This document shows, in pieces, positions 8,195 through 16,797 of a stretch of DNA of 64,000 nt. Location: the NCBI RefSeq assembly GCF_000730385.1, contig NZ_CP008849.1, positions 2,046,001 to 2,110,000 of the forward strand, read 5' to 3'. Position 1 is the first letter of the stretch, and each line of letters opens with the position of its first letter. The notes under the pieces were generated by a model. That model searched no databases. It had not been told where the DNA came from and saw nothing but the letters and a program-made list of their open reading frames with translations. Origin of the DNA: Alteromonas australica. GTDB taxonomy: Bacteria > Pseudomonadota > Gammaproteobacteria > Enterobacterales > Alteromonadaceae. The position numbers and the translations under genes are program-made.

Positions 8195-10306
8195 GTGACT
8201 CCTATTACTAAATCATTTCAGTATGGACAGCATACTGTAACACTTGAAACGGGCGTTATCGCTCGTCAGGCAACAGCAGCCGTCATGGCAAGTATGGATG
8301 ACACCGCTGTATTAGTTACCGTTGTTGGTAAGAAAGAAGCGAAAGCAGATCAAGATTTCTTCCCGCTAACGGTTAACTATCAAGAAAAAACATATGCTGC
8401 GGGTAAAATCCCAGGTGGTTTCTTTAAACGTGAAGGTCGCCCTTCAGAAGGCGAAACGCTAACAGCACGTTTGATTGACCGTCCTATCCGTCCATTATTC
8501 CCAGAAGGGTTTAAAAACGAAGTACAAGTTGTTATCACAGTCATGTCTGCCAACCCAGACATCCCTACCGATATCATCTCTATGATTGGTACTTCAGCTG
8601 CGCTAGCCATTTCTGGCATTCCATTTAATGGCCCAATTGGTGCAGCGCGCGTTGGTTATACTAACGGCGAATATATTCTAAATACCCGTGTTGAAGAGCA
8701 AGCTGACAGCGAACTAGATTTAGTGGTTGCTGGTACTGAAGGCGCGGTATTAATGGTTGAATCAGAAGCTGACGTACTTTCTGAAGACGTTATGCTTGGT
8801 GCTGTGATGTTCGGTCACGAGCAACTACAAACGGTGATAACAGCGGTAAACGAATTTGCTGCTAACGTTAGCATCGACAAGTGGGATTGGAAGCCAGAAG
8901 CAGAAAACACAACTCTTAAAGAGAAAGTAAAAGCACTTGCTGAAGCTGAAATGGTTGCTGCCTACCAAATTTCTGACAAGCTAGCGCGTAAAGATGCGGT
9001 AACAGCTGCAACAGAAAAAGCGCTTGAAGCTATCCTTGCTGAAGACGAAGAACAAGATAAAAAAGAAGTACTTAACCTTCTTCATGACCTTGAGTCTGAC
9101 GTAGTACGTTCACGCATCCTAGCTGGTGAGCCTCGTATCGACGGACGTGATCCTAAGATGATTCGTGCGCTAGATGTTGGCACGGGCATTTTACCACGTA
9201 CTCACGGTTCTGCAGTTTTCACTCGTGGTGAAACGCAAGCCATTGTTGCTGCTACCCTAGGTACAGAACGTGACGCACAAATGATTGACGAGCTTCAAGG
9301 TAAGCGCGATAGTCGTTTCATGCTGCATTACAACTTCCCTCCATACTGTGTTGGTGAAACCGGTATGATTGGCTCTCCTAAGCGTCGTGAAATTGGTCAC
9401 GGTCGTTTGGCGAAGCGTGGTATTCAAGCTGTCATGCCTAGTGAAGAAGAATTCCCGTACGTAGTACGTATTGTTTCTGAAATTACAGAATCAAACGGTT
9501 CATCTTCAATGGCGTCTGTATGTGGTACTTCACTTGCGCTTATGGATGCAGGTGTACCTATTAAAGCTTCAGTGGCTGGTATTGCAATGGGTCTCGTGAA
9601 GAGCGACGACAACTTTGTTGTACTTTCAGACATCCTAGGTGACGAAGATCACCTTGGTGACATGGACTTTAAAGTAGCGGGTACTACTGGTGGTATTACT
9701 GCACTTCAAATGGACATTAAGATTGAAGGTATTACCAAAGAAATCATGCAAATTGCCCTTAAACAGGCAAAGGAAGCACGTTTGCATATTCTTAACGTAA
9801 TGGACGAAGCTATTGGCGGTCACCGCGAAGAGCTTAGTGAATTCGCTCCACGCATTTACACTGTTAAAATCGATCAGGACAAGATCCGCGATGTTATCGG
9901 TAAAGGTGGCGCAATGATTCGTCAAATTACTGAAGAGTCTGATACTAACATTGAGATTGAAGACGACGGTACAATCAAAATCTTTGCAACAGAGCGTGCT
10001 AAAGCAGACATCGCTATTAGCAAGATTGAGCAAGTCACCGCTGAAATTGAAGTGGGTAAGACTTACAACGGTAAGATCACACGTATTGTAGACTTCGGTG
10101 CGTTTGTAGAAGTACTTCCAGGTAAAGAAGGTCTTGTTCACATTTCACAAATCGCTCATGAGCGCGTGAACAAAGTGACGGATTACCTTAAAGAAGGTGA
10201 GATGGTTGACGTTAAGGTTATGGAAATTGATCGCCAAAATCGTGTACGTTTAAGCATTAAAGAGCTTCTAGAAAAGCCTGCGCCTAAGTCTGACGACGCA
10301 GAGTAA
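8195..10306 (+). CDS. pnp: Polyribonucleotide nucleotidyltransferase (PNPase)
   Basis: A 703-residue 3'-5' exoribonuclease of the RNA degradosome that uses phosphate and also adds tails. It carries two RNase PH-like domains ([21 protein letters not shown] and [15 protein letters not shown]), a KH domain with [13 protein letters not shown] near residue 570, and an S1 domain beginning [17 protein letters not shown] near 625. The start is GTG at 8195 after AAAGGA. Its usual upstream partner rpsO is not in this window. PNPase normally autoregulates through its 5' leader; the leader here lies in the 8.05-8.19 kb gap, with TATACT at 8139-8144 as a possible -10 element. Confidence 0.97.
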   Translation: MTPITKSFQYGQHTVTLETGVIARQATAAVMASMDDTAVLVTVVGKKEAKADQDFFPLTVNYQEKTYAAGKIPGGFFKREGRPSEGETLTARLIDRPIRPLFPEGFKNEVQVVITVMSANPDIPTDIISMIGTSAALAISGIPFNGPIGAARVGYTNGEYILNTRVEEQADSELDLVVAGTEGAVLMVESEADVLSEDVMLGAVMFGHEQLQTVITAVNEFAANVSIDKWDWKPEAENTTLKEKVKALAEAEMVAAYQISDKLARKDAVTAATEKALEAILAEDEEQDKKEVLNLLHDLESDVVRSRILAGEPRIDGRDPKMIRALDVGTGILPRTHGSAVFTRGETQAIVAATLGTERDAQMIDELQGKRDSRFMLHYNFPPYCVGETGMIGSPKRREIGHGRLAKRGIQAVMPSEEEFPYVVRIVSEITESNGSSSMASVCGTSLALMDAGVPIKASVAGIAMGLVKSDDNFVVLSDILGDEDHLGDMDFKVAGTTGGITALQMDIKIEGITKEIMQIALKQAKEARLHILNVMDEAIGGHREELSEFAPRIYTVKIDQDKIRDVIGKGGAMIRQITEESDTNIEIEDDGTIKIFATERAKADIAISKIEQVTAEIEVGKTYNGKITRIVDFGAFVEVLPGKEGLVHISQIAHERVNKVTDYLKEGEMVDVKVMEIDRQNRVRLSIKELLEKPAPKSDDAE

Positions 10307-10350
10307 TATTTAATTAGGTTGACTTAAACTTAATTAAACACATGTAAGTA

Positions 10351-10376
10351 AAAAGGGAGCTTGGCTCCCTTTTTTC
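10351..10376 (+). terminator. Rho-independent terminator after pnp
   Basis: AAGGGAGC (10353-10360), a three-base loop and GCTCCCTT (10364-10371), then T residues. Confidence 0.85.
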
Positions 10377-10411
10377 GTTTTTCATTGCATCTTCTTGAGT
10401 AAGGACAGAAT

Positions 10412-10705
10412 ATGGATAAGCAAACCCAAACAGGGGTAGAAGCTGCGGTTTTTCGCCGTTTAGTTGAACATTTAGACGCAAATAAAGATGTTCAAAATAT
10501 TGATTTAATGATCTTCGCAGATTTTTGCCGCAATTGCTTAGCTAAATGGTATTCAGCCGCCGCGAGCGAGCAGGGTGCTGACGTAGACTACGAAGCAGCC
10601 CGTGAAGTGGTATACAAAATGCCGTATTCAGAGTGGAAGGAAAAGCACCAGCTACCTGCAACTGATGAGCAACTCGAAAAGCTTGCTGCAAGACAGAAAA
10701 AATAA
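10412..10705 (+). CDS. DUF1244 family protein
   Basis: A 97-residue acidic helical protein of the DUF1244 family, recognised from the block FADFCRNCLAKWYSAAASE and the later DYEAAREVVYKMPYSEWKEKHQ. There is no signal peptide or membrane segment. Function is not established. AAGGA precedes the ATG at normal spacing. It follows the pnp terminator and is probably transcribed alone. Confidence 0.85.
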   Translation: MDKQTQTGVEAAVFRRLVEHLDANKDVQNIDLMIFADFCRNCLAKWYSAAASEQGADVDYEAAREVVYKMPYSEWKEKHQLPATDEQLEKLAARQKK

Positions 10706-10832
10706 ATCACGAAATGACGGTAGCCAGCGCAAGCTGGCTTAAGTAATACGGTTATGGGCAGACTATAGAAGACAGCCGACACGAAGAACGTGGGGCAATA
10801 TAGGTAATTCTCTCTTATTGTCGCTTTCAGCG

Positions 10833-11489
10833 TTAGCCTTTACGCACAAATTGAAGGATATGGCCTTTAAAGTCACTTTTTAAGCATTCAATTTTATCAG
10901 GTTTAAAAAAAGACGAAGCATATCCGTTTTCAAGCATTTTTTTGGCAAGCTTGTTTTTTCTTCCGCGGCCAGGGTCAACAATAATCACTTCACATGTTGG
11001 ATTCGAATGTGCCTGAATGAAATCGGATAGCAATTCGATGTGTTCATCTTCGTACAGTAGGTCACTGCCGATAATTAAATCGAAATAGCCTAAGCTGTCA
11101 TTGTTATCGGCCCAACCGGTTCGCTCAAACGGGATAACGGTATCCCCATTAAGCAGAGAATTTCTATTTAAAAAGGTTTCTACTTCAGGGTGGTAGTCGG
11201 TCGCGGTTATGTCTACGTGCTGTTTATTAAGCAGTAAGCTACTCAATGCGGTACCACAACCAATCTCTAAAACACGTTTAGTGCCAATATCGTAATTACT
11301 AACAAAGTGGGCTAATACTAGGCTGGAAGGCCATAAAATGCCGAAAATAGGCCAGGTGGCTGAGGAAATGCCAAGCGCTTCTGCAGTACCTTCAGGGTCG
11401 TGAAACTCTTGTTTATTGCGAAGCGTACACAGGTGGATATCTATCTTACCAAACTCAATGGTTTGATAACTTAAACGTAGGGTTGCCAT
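10833..11489 (-). CDS. SAM-dependent protein methyltransferase, METTL21-like
   Basis: A 218-residue class I methyltransferase. The SAM-binding motif VLEIGCGTALSSLLL (about residues 82-96) and the acidic TATDYHPEV strand are clear, with FGILWPSSLVLA before them and LIIGSDLLYEDEH after, as in the Methyltransf_16 group that methylates lysines or related groups of proteins. The substrate cannot be told. GAGG sits seven bases before the ATG. It is convergent with the DUF1244 gene. Confidence 0.8.
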   Translation of the reverse strand: MATLRLSYQTIEFGKIDIHLCTLRNKQEFHDPEGTAEALGISSATWPIFGILWPSSLVLAHFVSNYDIGTKRVLEIGCGTALSSLLLNKQHVDITATDYHPEVETFLNRNSLLNGDTVIPFERTGWADNNDSLGYFDLIIGSDLLYEDEHIELLSDFIQAHSNPTCEVIIVDPGRGRKNKLAKKMLENGYASSFFKPDKIECLKSDFKGHILQFVRKG

Positions 11490-11934
11490 TTGGCTGCCTC
11501 AAAAATGAGCGCTCAGCCAACTACCATAGATAAATGACGAAACGAAAAAACAACAGATTATAGTTATTTTCGATAAAAGCAATATATTTCGTTTTTCTTA
11601 TATTGGATGAAATTTGGCGAGAATCACAAAAAAGTGCACTTTAATTTTGACTGTGGATTTTATATTATGGGCGGGTTTTGCTGCATAAGCGTTTGAAAAA
11701 AAGGCAATACTTTATTTTTCGTTATTTTTTCGAACCATGATCAACTAGATAGTTGGCGGCAAACAGACGGCAAGGAAGCGCTTTTTGCTAGGGATTCAGG
11801 TACTCGCTTACCGATATATCTATTCATTTTTTAATGAAAGAACCACGGATACCTACTGCTTCATTACTTGCCTTAATTTTTAACAAAGCCAGTATTTAAT
11901 AACAACAATTCATCTCAAATTTATGGAGCAGAAG
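11490..11934. other. AT-rich divergent promoter region
   Basis: About 445 bp between a minus-strand methyltransferase gene and a plus-strand secreted-protein gene. It is very AT-rich with several A/T tracts. I find no ORF with a ribosome site, repeat or RNA. Confidence 0.4.
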
Positions 11935-12447
11935 ATGAAAATAAAAACCATAGCAGCAGCGCTTGTTACCACAGGCACGTTATTCTCTTCCATTGCATCA
12001 GCGGACGATACTCAACTCTTACTAAACTCATTCCATGAATATGGTATCACCAAATGTGATAGTTTTATTGCGGAAAATAGTGGGCTCAATGGCAACTGGA
12101 ACTACTTTATTAATAAACATAGTGGTGGTATTGATGGGCCGGCTACAGAAGTCACTGTAACCCAAATATATGGTTCAAAAGACGATACGGTAAAAACCGA
12201 AGATACTTATATTCAAACAGCAAAAAAATGCTTTCTTCGTTCTACTTGGACACTCACCTTTCCGGGCCCATGCTCAGACAGCATTGACGGAAACGCCTGG
12301 TACGTGGCAACAGCAATGCCCAACAAAGATTATACCACGTACAAAAATGCTGGCGGTATAGAATTACATGCCAAGGAAATTAGCATGGGTAATTTTAAAG
12401 CCTGTGTTCAAGAGGGGTCTAAGCGTATTAACGGTAATCACGGCTAG
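11935..12447 (+). CDS. Secreted protein of unknown function
   Basis: A 170-residue precursor with a typical signal peptide (MKIKTIAAALVTTGTLFSSIASA, cleavage probably after ASA). The mature part has four Cys (in TKCDSF, KKCFLR, GPCSDS, KACVQE), consistent with two disulfides in the periplasm or outside. I do not recognise the family. The start at 11935 has GGAG seven bases upstream; an ATG at 11923 would add four residues. It is monocistronic, closed by a terminator. Confidence 0.7.
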   Translation: MKIKTIAAALVTTGTLFSSIASADDTQLLLNSFHEYGITKCDSFIAENSGLNGNWNYFINKHSGGIDGPATEVTVTQIYGSKDDTVKTEDTYIQTAKKCFLRSTWTLTFPGPCSDSIDGNAWYVATAMPNKDYTTYKNAGGIELHAKEISMGNFKACVQEGSKRINGNHG

Positions 12448-12474
12448 GCTACACCAGTACCTAAAAGCAAGCCT

Positions 12475-12512
12475 GTGCCTTGTGTTGAAAGTAGCAAGGC
12501 ACTTTCATTTTT
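12475..12512 (+). terminator. Rho-independent terminator
   Basis: GTGCCTTG (12475-12482) pairs with CAAGGCAC (12495-12502), followed by TTTCATTTTT. It ends the secreted-protein transcript. Confidence 0.75.
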
Positions 12513-12567
12513 CCCGCCTCATAAAAATGCTAGTCTAGTCACGAAAATACATAATAAAGAGCAAATA

Positions 12568-12702
12568 ATGGACTTTTTAATTAACATTCTAGTCTGGGTA
12601 GGCGTCGTCATTTTTGCGCTATTTTTTATTGCCTTTGTGGCTGCCGCAAAGCTGAATAAAAAGCAAGAGAGTCAAAAGAATAGCGATAACAAAGAACCCT
12701 AA
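12568..12702 (+). CDS. Small single-pass membrane protein (44 aa)
   Basis: Starts MDFLINILVWVGVVIFALFF: one strongly hydrophobic helix (residues about 4-27) and a basic Lys/Asn/Gln-rich tail. The frame extends upstream to 12475 but that part overlaps the preceding terminator, so the ATG at 12568 is preferred, though its ribosome site is weak. Function is unknown. Confidence 0.5.
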   Translation: MDFLINILVWVGVVIFALFFIAFVAAAKLNKKQESQKNSDNKEP

Positions 12703-12771
12703 TAACACGTGCTAGCTGACCCTCTGGTAGCCAGCACATGCTTTGACGCTTTCGGCGAAAACGCAGCTTAA

Positions 12772-13179
12772 TTACTTGCCTAAATCATGGGCACGAAAAG
12801 CATTGGGTAACAACTCACCTATGGTGGTGTCGTGGGTTGCGCCCGATTTCGTCACCATAGTGACGGGTGTCTCGTCCGGCGCAAATTCTGCAATTTTTTG
12901 TCTACATCCTCCACAGGGAAAACAAAACTCGTCGTTGGGGCTTGCTATTACGATATGGGAAATGCGTTTGCCACCGTGGGTAACCATATTGCCAATGGCG
13001 GTTGCTTCCGCGCATTGGCCGAGGGGAAATGCGGCGCTTTCTACGTTACAGCCGGAAAAAATATCGCCGCTGTCTGATTCTAGGGCAGCGCCTACCTTAA
13101 AACGAGAATAAGGGGAGTGAGAATGTTGTTGGGCACTGTAGGCCTTTTCAATAAGTAATTTTATCTTGTTATTTGTCAT
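12772..13179 (-). CDS. cdd: Cytidine deaminase
   Basis: A 135-residue homotetrameric-type cytidine deaminase of pyrimidine salvage, converting cytidine to uridine. Zinc ligands and the catalytic Glu are visible: SGCNVESAAFPLGQCAEATAIG holds the first Cys-Ala-Glu and PCGGCRQKI holds the paired Cys. Length matches the short Bacillus-type CDA, not the two-domain E. coli form. AGGTAG lies five bases before the ATG. Confidence 0.93.
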   Translation of the reverse strand: MTNNKIKLLIEKAYSAQQHSHSPYSRFKVGAALESDSGDIFSGCNVESAAFPLGQCAEATAIGNMVTHGGKRISHIVIASPNDEFCFPCGGCRQKIAEFAPDETPVTMVTKSGATHDTTIGELLPNAFRAHDLGK

Positions 13180-13300
13180 AGCTACCTGCTTATCACCGCT
13201 ATTAGTCTTTACTTTTTATATTAAATGCGAGAAGGTTGCGACATATACGCCGCTGACATCGCATTTTTCTCTAGCGGATTGTGTTTTTCTTACTTGAAGT

Positions 13301-14206
13301 ATGCTTTTTACCATGCACCGAAACGTTAGTCTCATCTTTTTTTTACTGGGTGTTGTTATTTTGAGCGGTTGTGCTCAAACACCTGTTGTCGCCCAAAAAT
13401 CCGAAATGGGGAATTTGCTGCTCGCAGAACCGGCCCCTGTAAATCCTCGCTCGGAAATGGCTATCGCACGGTATAATCAAATACTTATGAGTTCGGCGCT
13501 ATCCAATGAAGATAAAGCAGAACTGCATTTTCAACGGGGCATGCTTTACGATAGTGTTGGGTTAGGCGGCTTGGCGCAATTCGATTACAATCAAGCTATT
13601 AGCCTTAAGCCTGACTTAGCAGAAGCTTACAATTCCTTAGGGATTCATTTTGTCCAACAAAATGACTTTATTCAAGCGTACGATGCGTTTGATTCAACGC
13701 TAGATATTAACCCTGATTATCACTATGCATTCCTTAATAGAGGCATTGCTCTGTACTATGGCGGTCGCTCAGAACTCGCGGTTGCTGATTTAGAGAAATT
13801 TGCCCAGGAAGATAACTCCGATCCATTTAGAGCGTTGTGGGCGTATTTCGCCCACTACGCGGTGTCACCAGAACAGGGCGTACAGTTTTTGGCCTCTATT
13901 CGTCCAGAATTAGACAATGCCCACTGGGCAACCGCGCTTGCCGATATGTTTTTAGGCACTAAAAACGAAAATGACGTGTTAAATTCGTTGCTCGATGGGG
14001 TTAAAAGTCAACGTGGGTTAACCGACCGTTTGTGTGAAGCATATTTCTATTTAGGCAAGTATCATATGCAACACGATAACCGTGGTATTGCTTCGAATTA
14101 CTTCAAATTAGCACTCAGCACCAATGTGTTCGATTACGTAGAACACCGTTATGCACGTCTTGAATTAAATCGTTTACGCCAACGTACTGCCAGCGTTTCT
14201 GAGTAA
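13301..14206 (+). CDS. nlpI: NlpI-like TPR lipoprotein
   Basis: A 301-residue outer-membrane lipoprotein precursor: hydrophobic signal with lipobox LSGC (Cys at about residue 24), then TPR motifs such as AELHFQRGMLYDSVGLGGLAQFD and AEAYNSLGIHFVQQNDFIQAYDAF. NlpI is an adaptor that holds peptidoglycan hydrolases and the Prc protease. In E. coli nlpI directly follows pnp; here pnp is 3 kb away with five genes between. The ATG at 13301 or the one at 13313 may be used; neither has a clear ribosome site. Confidence 0.85.
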   Translation: MLFTMHRNVSLIFFLLGVVILSGCAQTPVVAQKSEMGNLLLAEPAPVNPRSEMAIARYNQILMSSALSNEDKAELHFQRGMLYDSVGLGGLAQFDYNQAISLKPDLAEAYNSLGIHFVQQNDFIQAYDAFDSTLDINPDYHYAFLNRGIALYYGGRSELAVADLEKFAQEDNSDPFRALWAYFAHYAVSPEQGVQFLASIRPELDNAHWATALADMFLGTKNENDVLNSLLDGVKSQRGLTDRLCEAYFYLGKYHMQHDNRGIASNYFKLALSTNVFDYVEHRYARLELNRLRQRTASVSE

Positions 14207-14220
14207 GTTCGCACAGTAAT

Positions 14221-15750
14221 ATGAGAGGGTTACTACTCGCCGTGTTGGCACTTCTGTTGGTAGCTGGTGATTCCGGACGTTATCCTTCTCAACTTGTTTA
14301 TAATGTAGTGCAGGTTTACCCGGCGAACAAAGAAATTGCGTCCGCCAACAGTACCTACCTTCAATCTCTCTATTCTTCACTGTGGTACGCTGCCAAATCT
14401 GGCAATCAAAAAGCGCAATCTATGATGGTCGCATGGGCGACAGAACATGGGAGCGTGTACTGGTTAAAGAAGCTAGTGTCGCTGGAAAATGCGGAAGCTG
14501 CATGGGCATTGTATCAACTTATTGGGGAAGCAGAATCTAACGCAGAGTTAATGGCGTTGGCCGCTATTGGAAATGTGCCAGAAGCTCAACTTGCCTTCGC
14601 TATGGACACAGATAACCCCAATAAACGTGAAAAATGGCTTTTACGTGCGGCAAAATTAAATTATCTTCCGGCGCAATCTGCGTTGGCTGACTGGTATCTG
14701 TTACAAGGGAAGCTAGAACTTGCCCGTCCTTGGCTTGAAAAAACCGCCAGCCTAGATATGCAAAGCGCGTTTAAGTATGGTCGACTCTTGTGGGATGAAA
14801 ATCTAAGAGAAGAGGCACGGAAATACTTTCAGCAGGCTGCTGATGCAGGGCATACAAAAGCAGCCGAAGTCATCATGTTGTTATCACAGTATTCACCTAA
14901 AGCGGCTAATAGTGTGGGTGAGTATACATGGCCTACAGATAAAACCTGCTTACAACGAATCCAAATTTTTGCCACTTCGTTATCAACAATTTCTCGGGCA
15001 AATGCCTTATACGAGCAATTTGAACAAGACCTGCGTTTACAGGCTTTACCTTTGTGTATTGCACCGCCAATCTGGCTTGAAAACAACCAATTAGATTGCC
15101 ACGCCCAGTACCAGGGCAATAACCGACTTGGCTGTAATATTAAGCCATTAGGGCCTGCGGTAACCAAACGTACGCTCACCCACGCGGTGGTTGTTGCCGA
15201 GCAGGGGAAAGCCAATGTCCAAAATGGGGTTATGTTTCTCGATATGAGTGATGACTATTCGGTATTTGTGCACGAGTTAGCGCATTTTGCGGGTTTTATA
15301 GATGAATACCCTTTACCAAAATCTTCTGCTCAGCGTTACTGTCACCCCGAAAAGATATCAGATTTTTCGGTGCCAAACTTAGTGATTGAAGGGGCAATAA
15401 CTTACCATCCCATGGCCACCGTGAACCAATGGCATGAGGCCGTAAACGCTGCTCATACAACGCTGACTATAGCATCAGCTCGCACTTGTGACGCGTCAGG
15501 CATAAAGGCCTACAAGCCGAGTCACCGCATTACCTTTATGGAACATCACGACGTGGGTGTTATTCCACCGTTATATTTAACGTTGTGGCGCCAACAATTG
15601 CATAACCCTGATACACAGCGGCCTATCTCAATGAACCTTTTTCAAGCCTTCCATCAAAGTGGCCGCGCAGAGCGTGCAGGGTACTGGTTAGCTGAATACG
15701 AAAGTCGCGCTTCTGTTTTGCATGAATTAAGTGAACCCGTGAGTGAATGA
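14221..15750 (+). CDS. Sel1/TPR-repeat protein with metzincin-like zinc site
   Basis: A 509-residue exported protein: N-terminal hydrophobic segment (residues 1-16) for secretion or anchoring, then Sel1-like repeats over about 45-220 (LLRAAKLNYLPAQSALADWYL and YFQQAADAGHTKAAEV). A C-terminal domain carries VHELAHFAGFIDEY near residue 351-364, fitting the HExxHxxGxxD zinc signature of metzincins with Asp as third ligand. Several paired Cys suggest disulfides in the periplasm. It starts 14 bases after nlpI, so the two are probably co-transcribed; a cell-wall or envelope proteolysis role is possible but unproven. The fold could also be an inactive relative. Confidence 0.7.
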   Translation: MRGLLLAVLALLLVAGDSGRYPSQLVYNVVQVYPANKEIASANSTYLQSLYSSLWYAAKSGNQKAQSMMVAWATEHGSVYWLKKLVSLENAEAAWALYQLIGEAESNAELMALAAIGNVPEAQLAFAMDTDNPNKREKWLLRAAKLNYLPAQSALADWYLLQGKLELARPWLEKTASLDMQSAFKYGRLLWDENLREEARKYFQQAADAGHTKAAEVIMLLSQYSPKAANSVGEYTWPTDKTCLQRIQIFATSLSTISRANALYEQFEQDLRLQALPLCIAPPIWLENNQLDCHAQYQGNNRLGCNIKPLGPAVTKRTLTHAVVVAEQGKANVQNGVMFLDMSDDYSVFVHELAHFAGFIDEYPLPKSSAQRYCHPEKISDFSVPNLVIEGAITYHPMATVNQWHEAVNAAHTTLTIASARTCDASGIKAYKPSHRITFMEHHDVGVIPPLYLTLWRQQLHNPDTQRPISMNLFQAFHQSGRAERAGYWLAEYESRASVLHELSEPVSE

Positions 15751-15754
15751 ACCA

Positions 15755-16501
15755 TTAATATTCGCTTAAGGCTTCTCGCTTTAACACCCCAACCCACATT
15801 GATGTAGCGCCACATATTGCCACTGGCATGACAATAAAATTCACCACGGGTATCAGTGAAAACACATTCACCATAATACCAAAGGAAAGCGCTTTGCCTT
15901 TATGGGCAGATAAATGGGATTGCATCCGCTTAAAACCCACTTTGTGGTTATCGTAAGGGTAATCACAATATTGAATAGCCATCATCCAAGCGGAAAACAA
16001 AAACCATAACAATTGGCCAAATACAGGTACAAAAATAAACAGGAGTAGAAATCCTAGCGCCCGAGGTATATACCAAGCAAGCTTTGTGAACTCACGGCCC
16101 AGGGTTCGTGGAATATCTTTGATAAGTGACATGATACCCTCGTCACCAAGATCTTGACCTGTTAGGTGGCGCTCAAGTTTTTCAGAAAGCACACCATTAA
16201 ACGGCGCAGCAATCCAATTGGCTAACGTGCCAAAAATGAGCGCAAAGATGAGCAAGACACTAATAACGGCTAAAGGCCACAAGAAGAAACTAATCGCTGT
16301 CTTTATCCAGCCAAGCCATTCAGGGACAAGGTTGATGGTGTAAGCAATGGCAAATTCAATTTGGCCAAATAAAAAATAAAATGCCACGGAAAATAACACG
16401 AGGTTAATAGCCAAAGGCACAAAAACAAAGCGTTTTAGTCCCTTGGTTTTAATAAGAGAAAAACCTTCGAAAAAATAGTGTACACCACTGTGGGATTGCA
16501 T
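15755..16501 (-). CDS. cysZ: CysZ-family sulfate transporter
   Basis: A 248-residue inner-membrane protein of the CysZ/EI24 family, with hydrophobic segments at about residues 25-47, 66-96, 145-170 and 205-235. The FEGFSLIKTKGLKRFVFVPLAIN start and NWIAAPFNGVLSEKLERHLTG are characteristic. CysZ mediates sulfate uptake for cysteine synthesis. Placement beside zipA-ligA matches enterobacterial order, here with smc inserted between. AGGAG lies six bases before the ATG. Confidence 0.9.
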   Translation of the reverse strand: MQSHSGVHYFFEGFSLIKTKGLKRFVFVPLAINLVLFSVAFYFLFGQIEFAIAYTINLVPEWLGWIKTAISFFLWPLAVISVLLIFALIFGTLANWIAAPFNGVLSEKLERHLTGQDLGDEGIMSLIKDIPRTLGREFTKLAWYIPRALGFLLLFIFVPVFGQLLWFLFSAWMMAIQYCDYPYDNHKVGFKRMQSHLSAHKGKALSFGIMVNVFSLIPVVNFIVMPVAICGATSMWVGVLKREALSEY

Positions 16502-16797
16502 TGCCGCTCCTGATGATTAAATACGTGCACGTTTCTTAAGCATAAAAATAGTATAACGCTAAAACCTTTGGCTACATTGCCATCGCTATTTTAATGGCAG
16601 TATACCCGTGCTAACACATTGCCTGAAATGGTAATTGTTACAAGCTGTTAGATTTGCTAAAGTCGATAAACAAATAAAAATAACATGACAGCCACGCTAA
16701 TAATACAGGCACTTACGCTTGTTTATCGCCTTAGTATGAACAACTTTATTGTACCGATTCGACTGCTATTTTGTGCGTTTGTTCGCAAGGTGGTCTC
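16502..16797. other. Divergent promoter region cysZ/smc
   Basis: About 295 bp with no convincing ORF, RNA or repeat. It separates the divergent cysZ and smc genes and must hold their promoters. Confidence 0.4.

Noticed and set aside
9635..10141. 168-codon minus-strand ORF inside pnp
   Set aside because: Antisense shadow of a well-conserved gene with strong codon bias.
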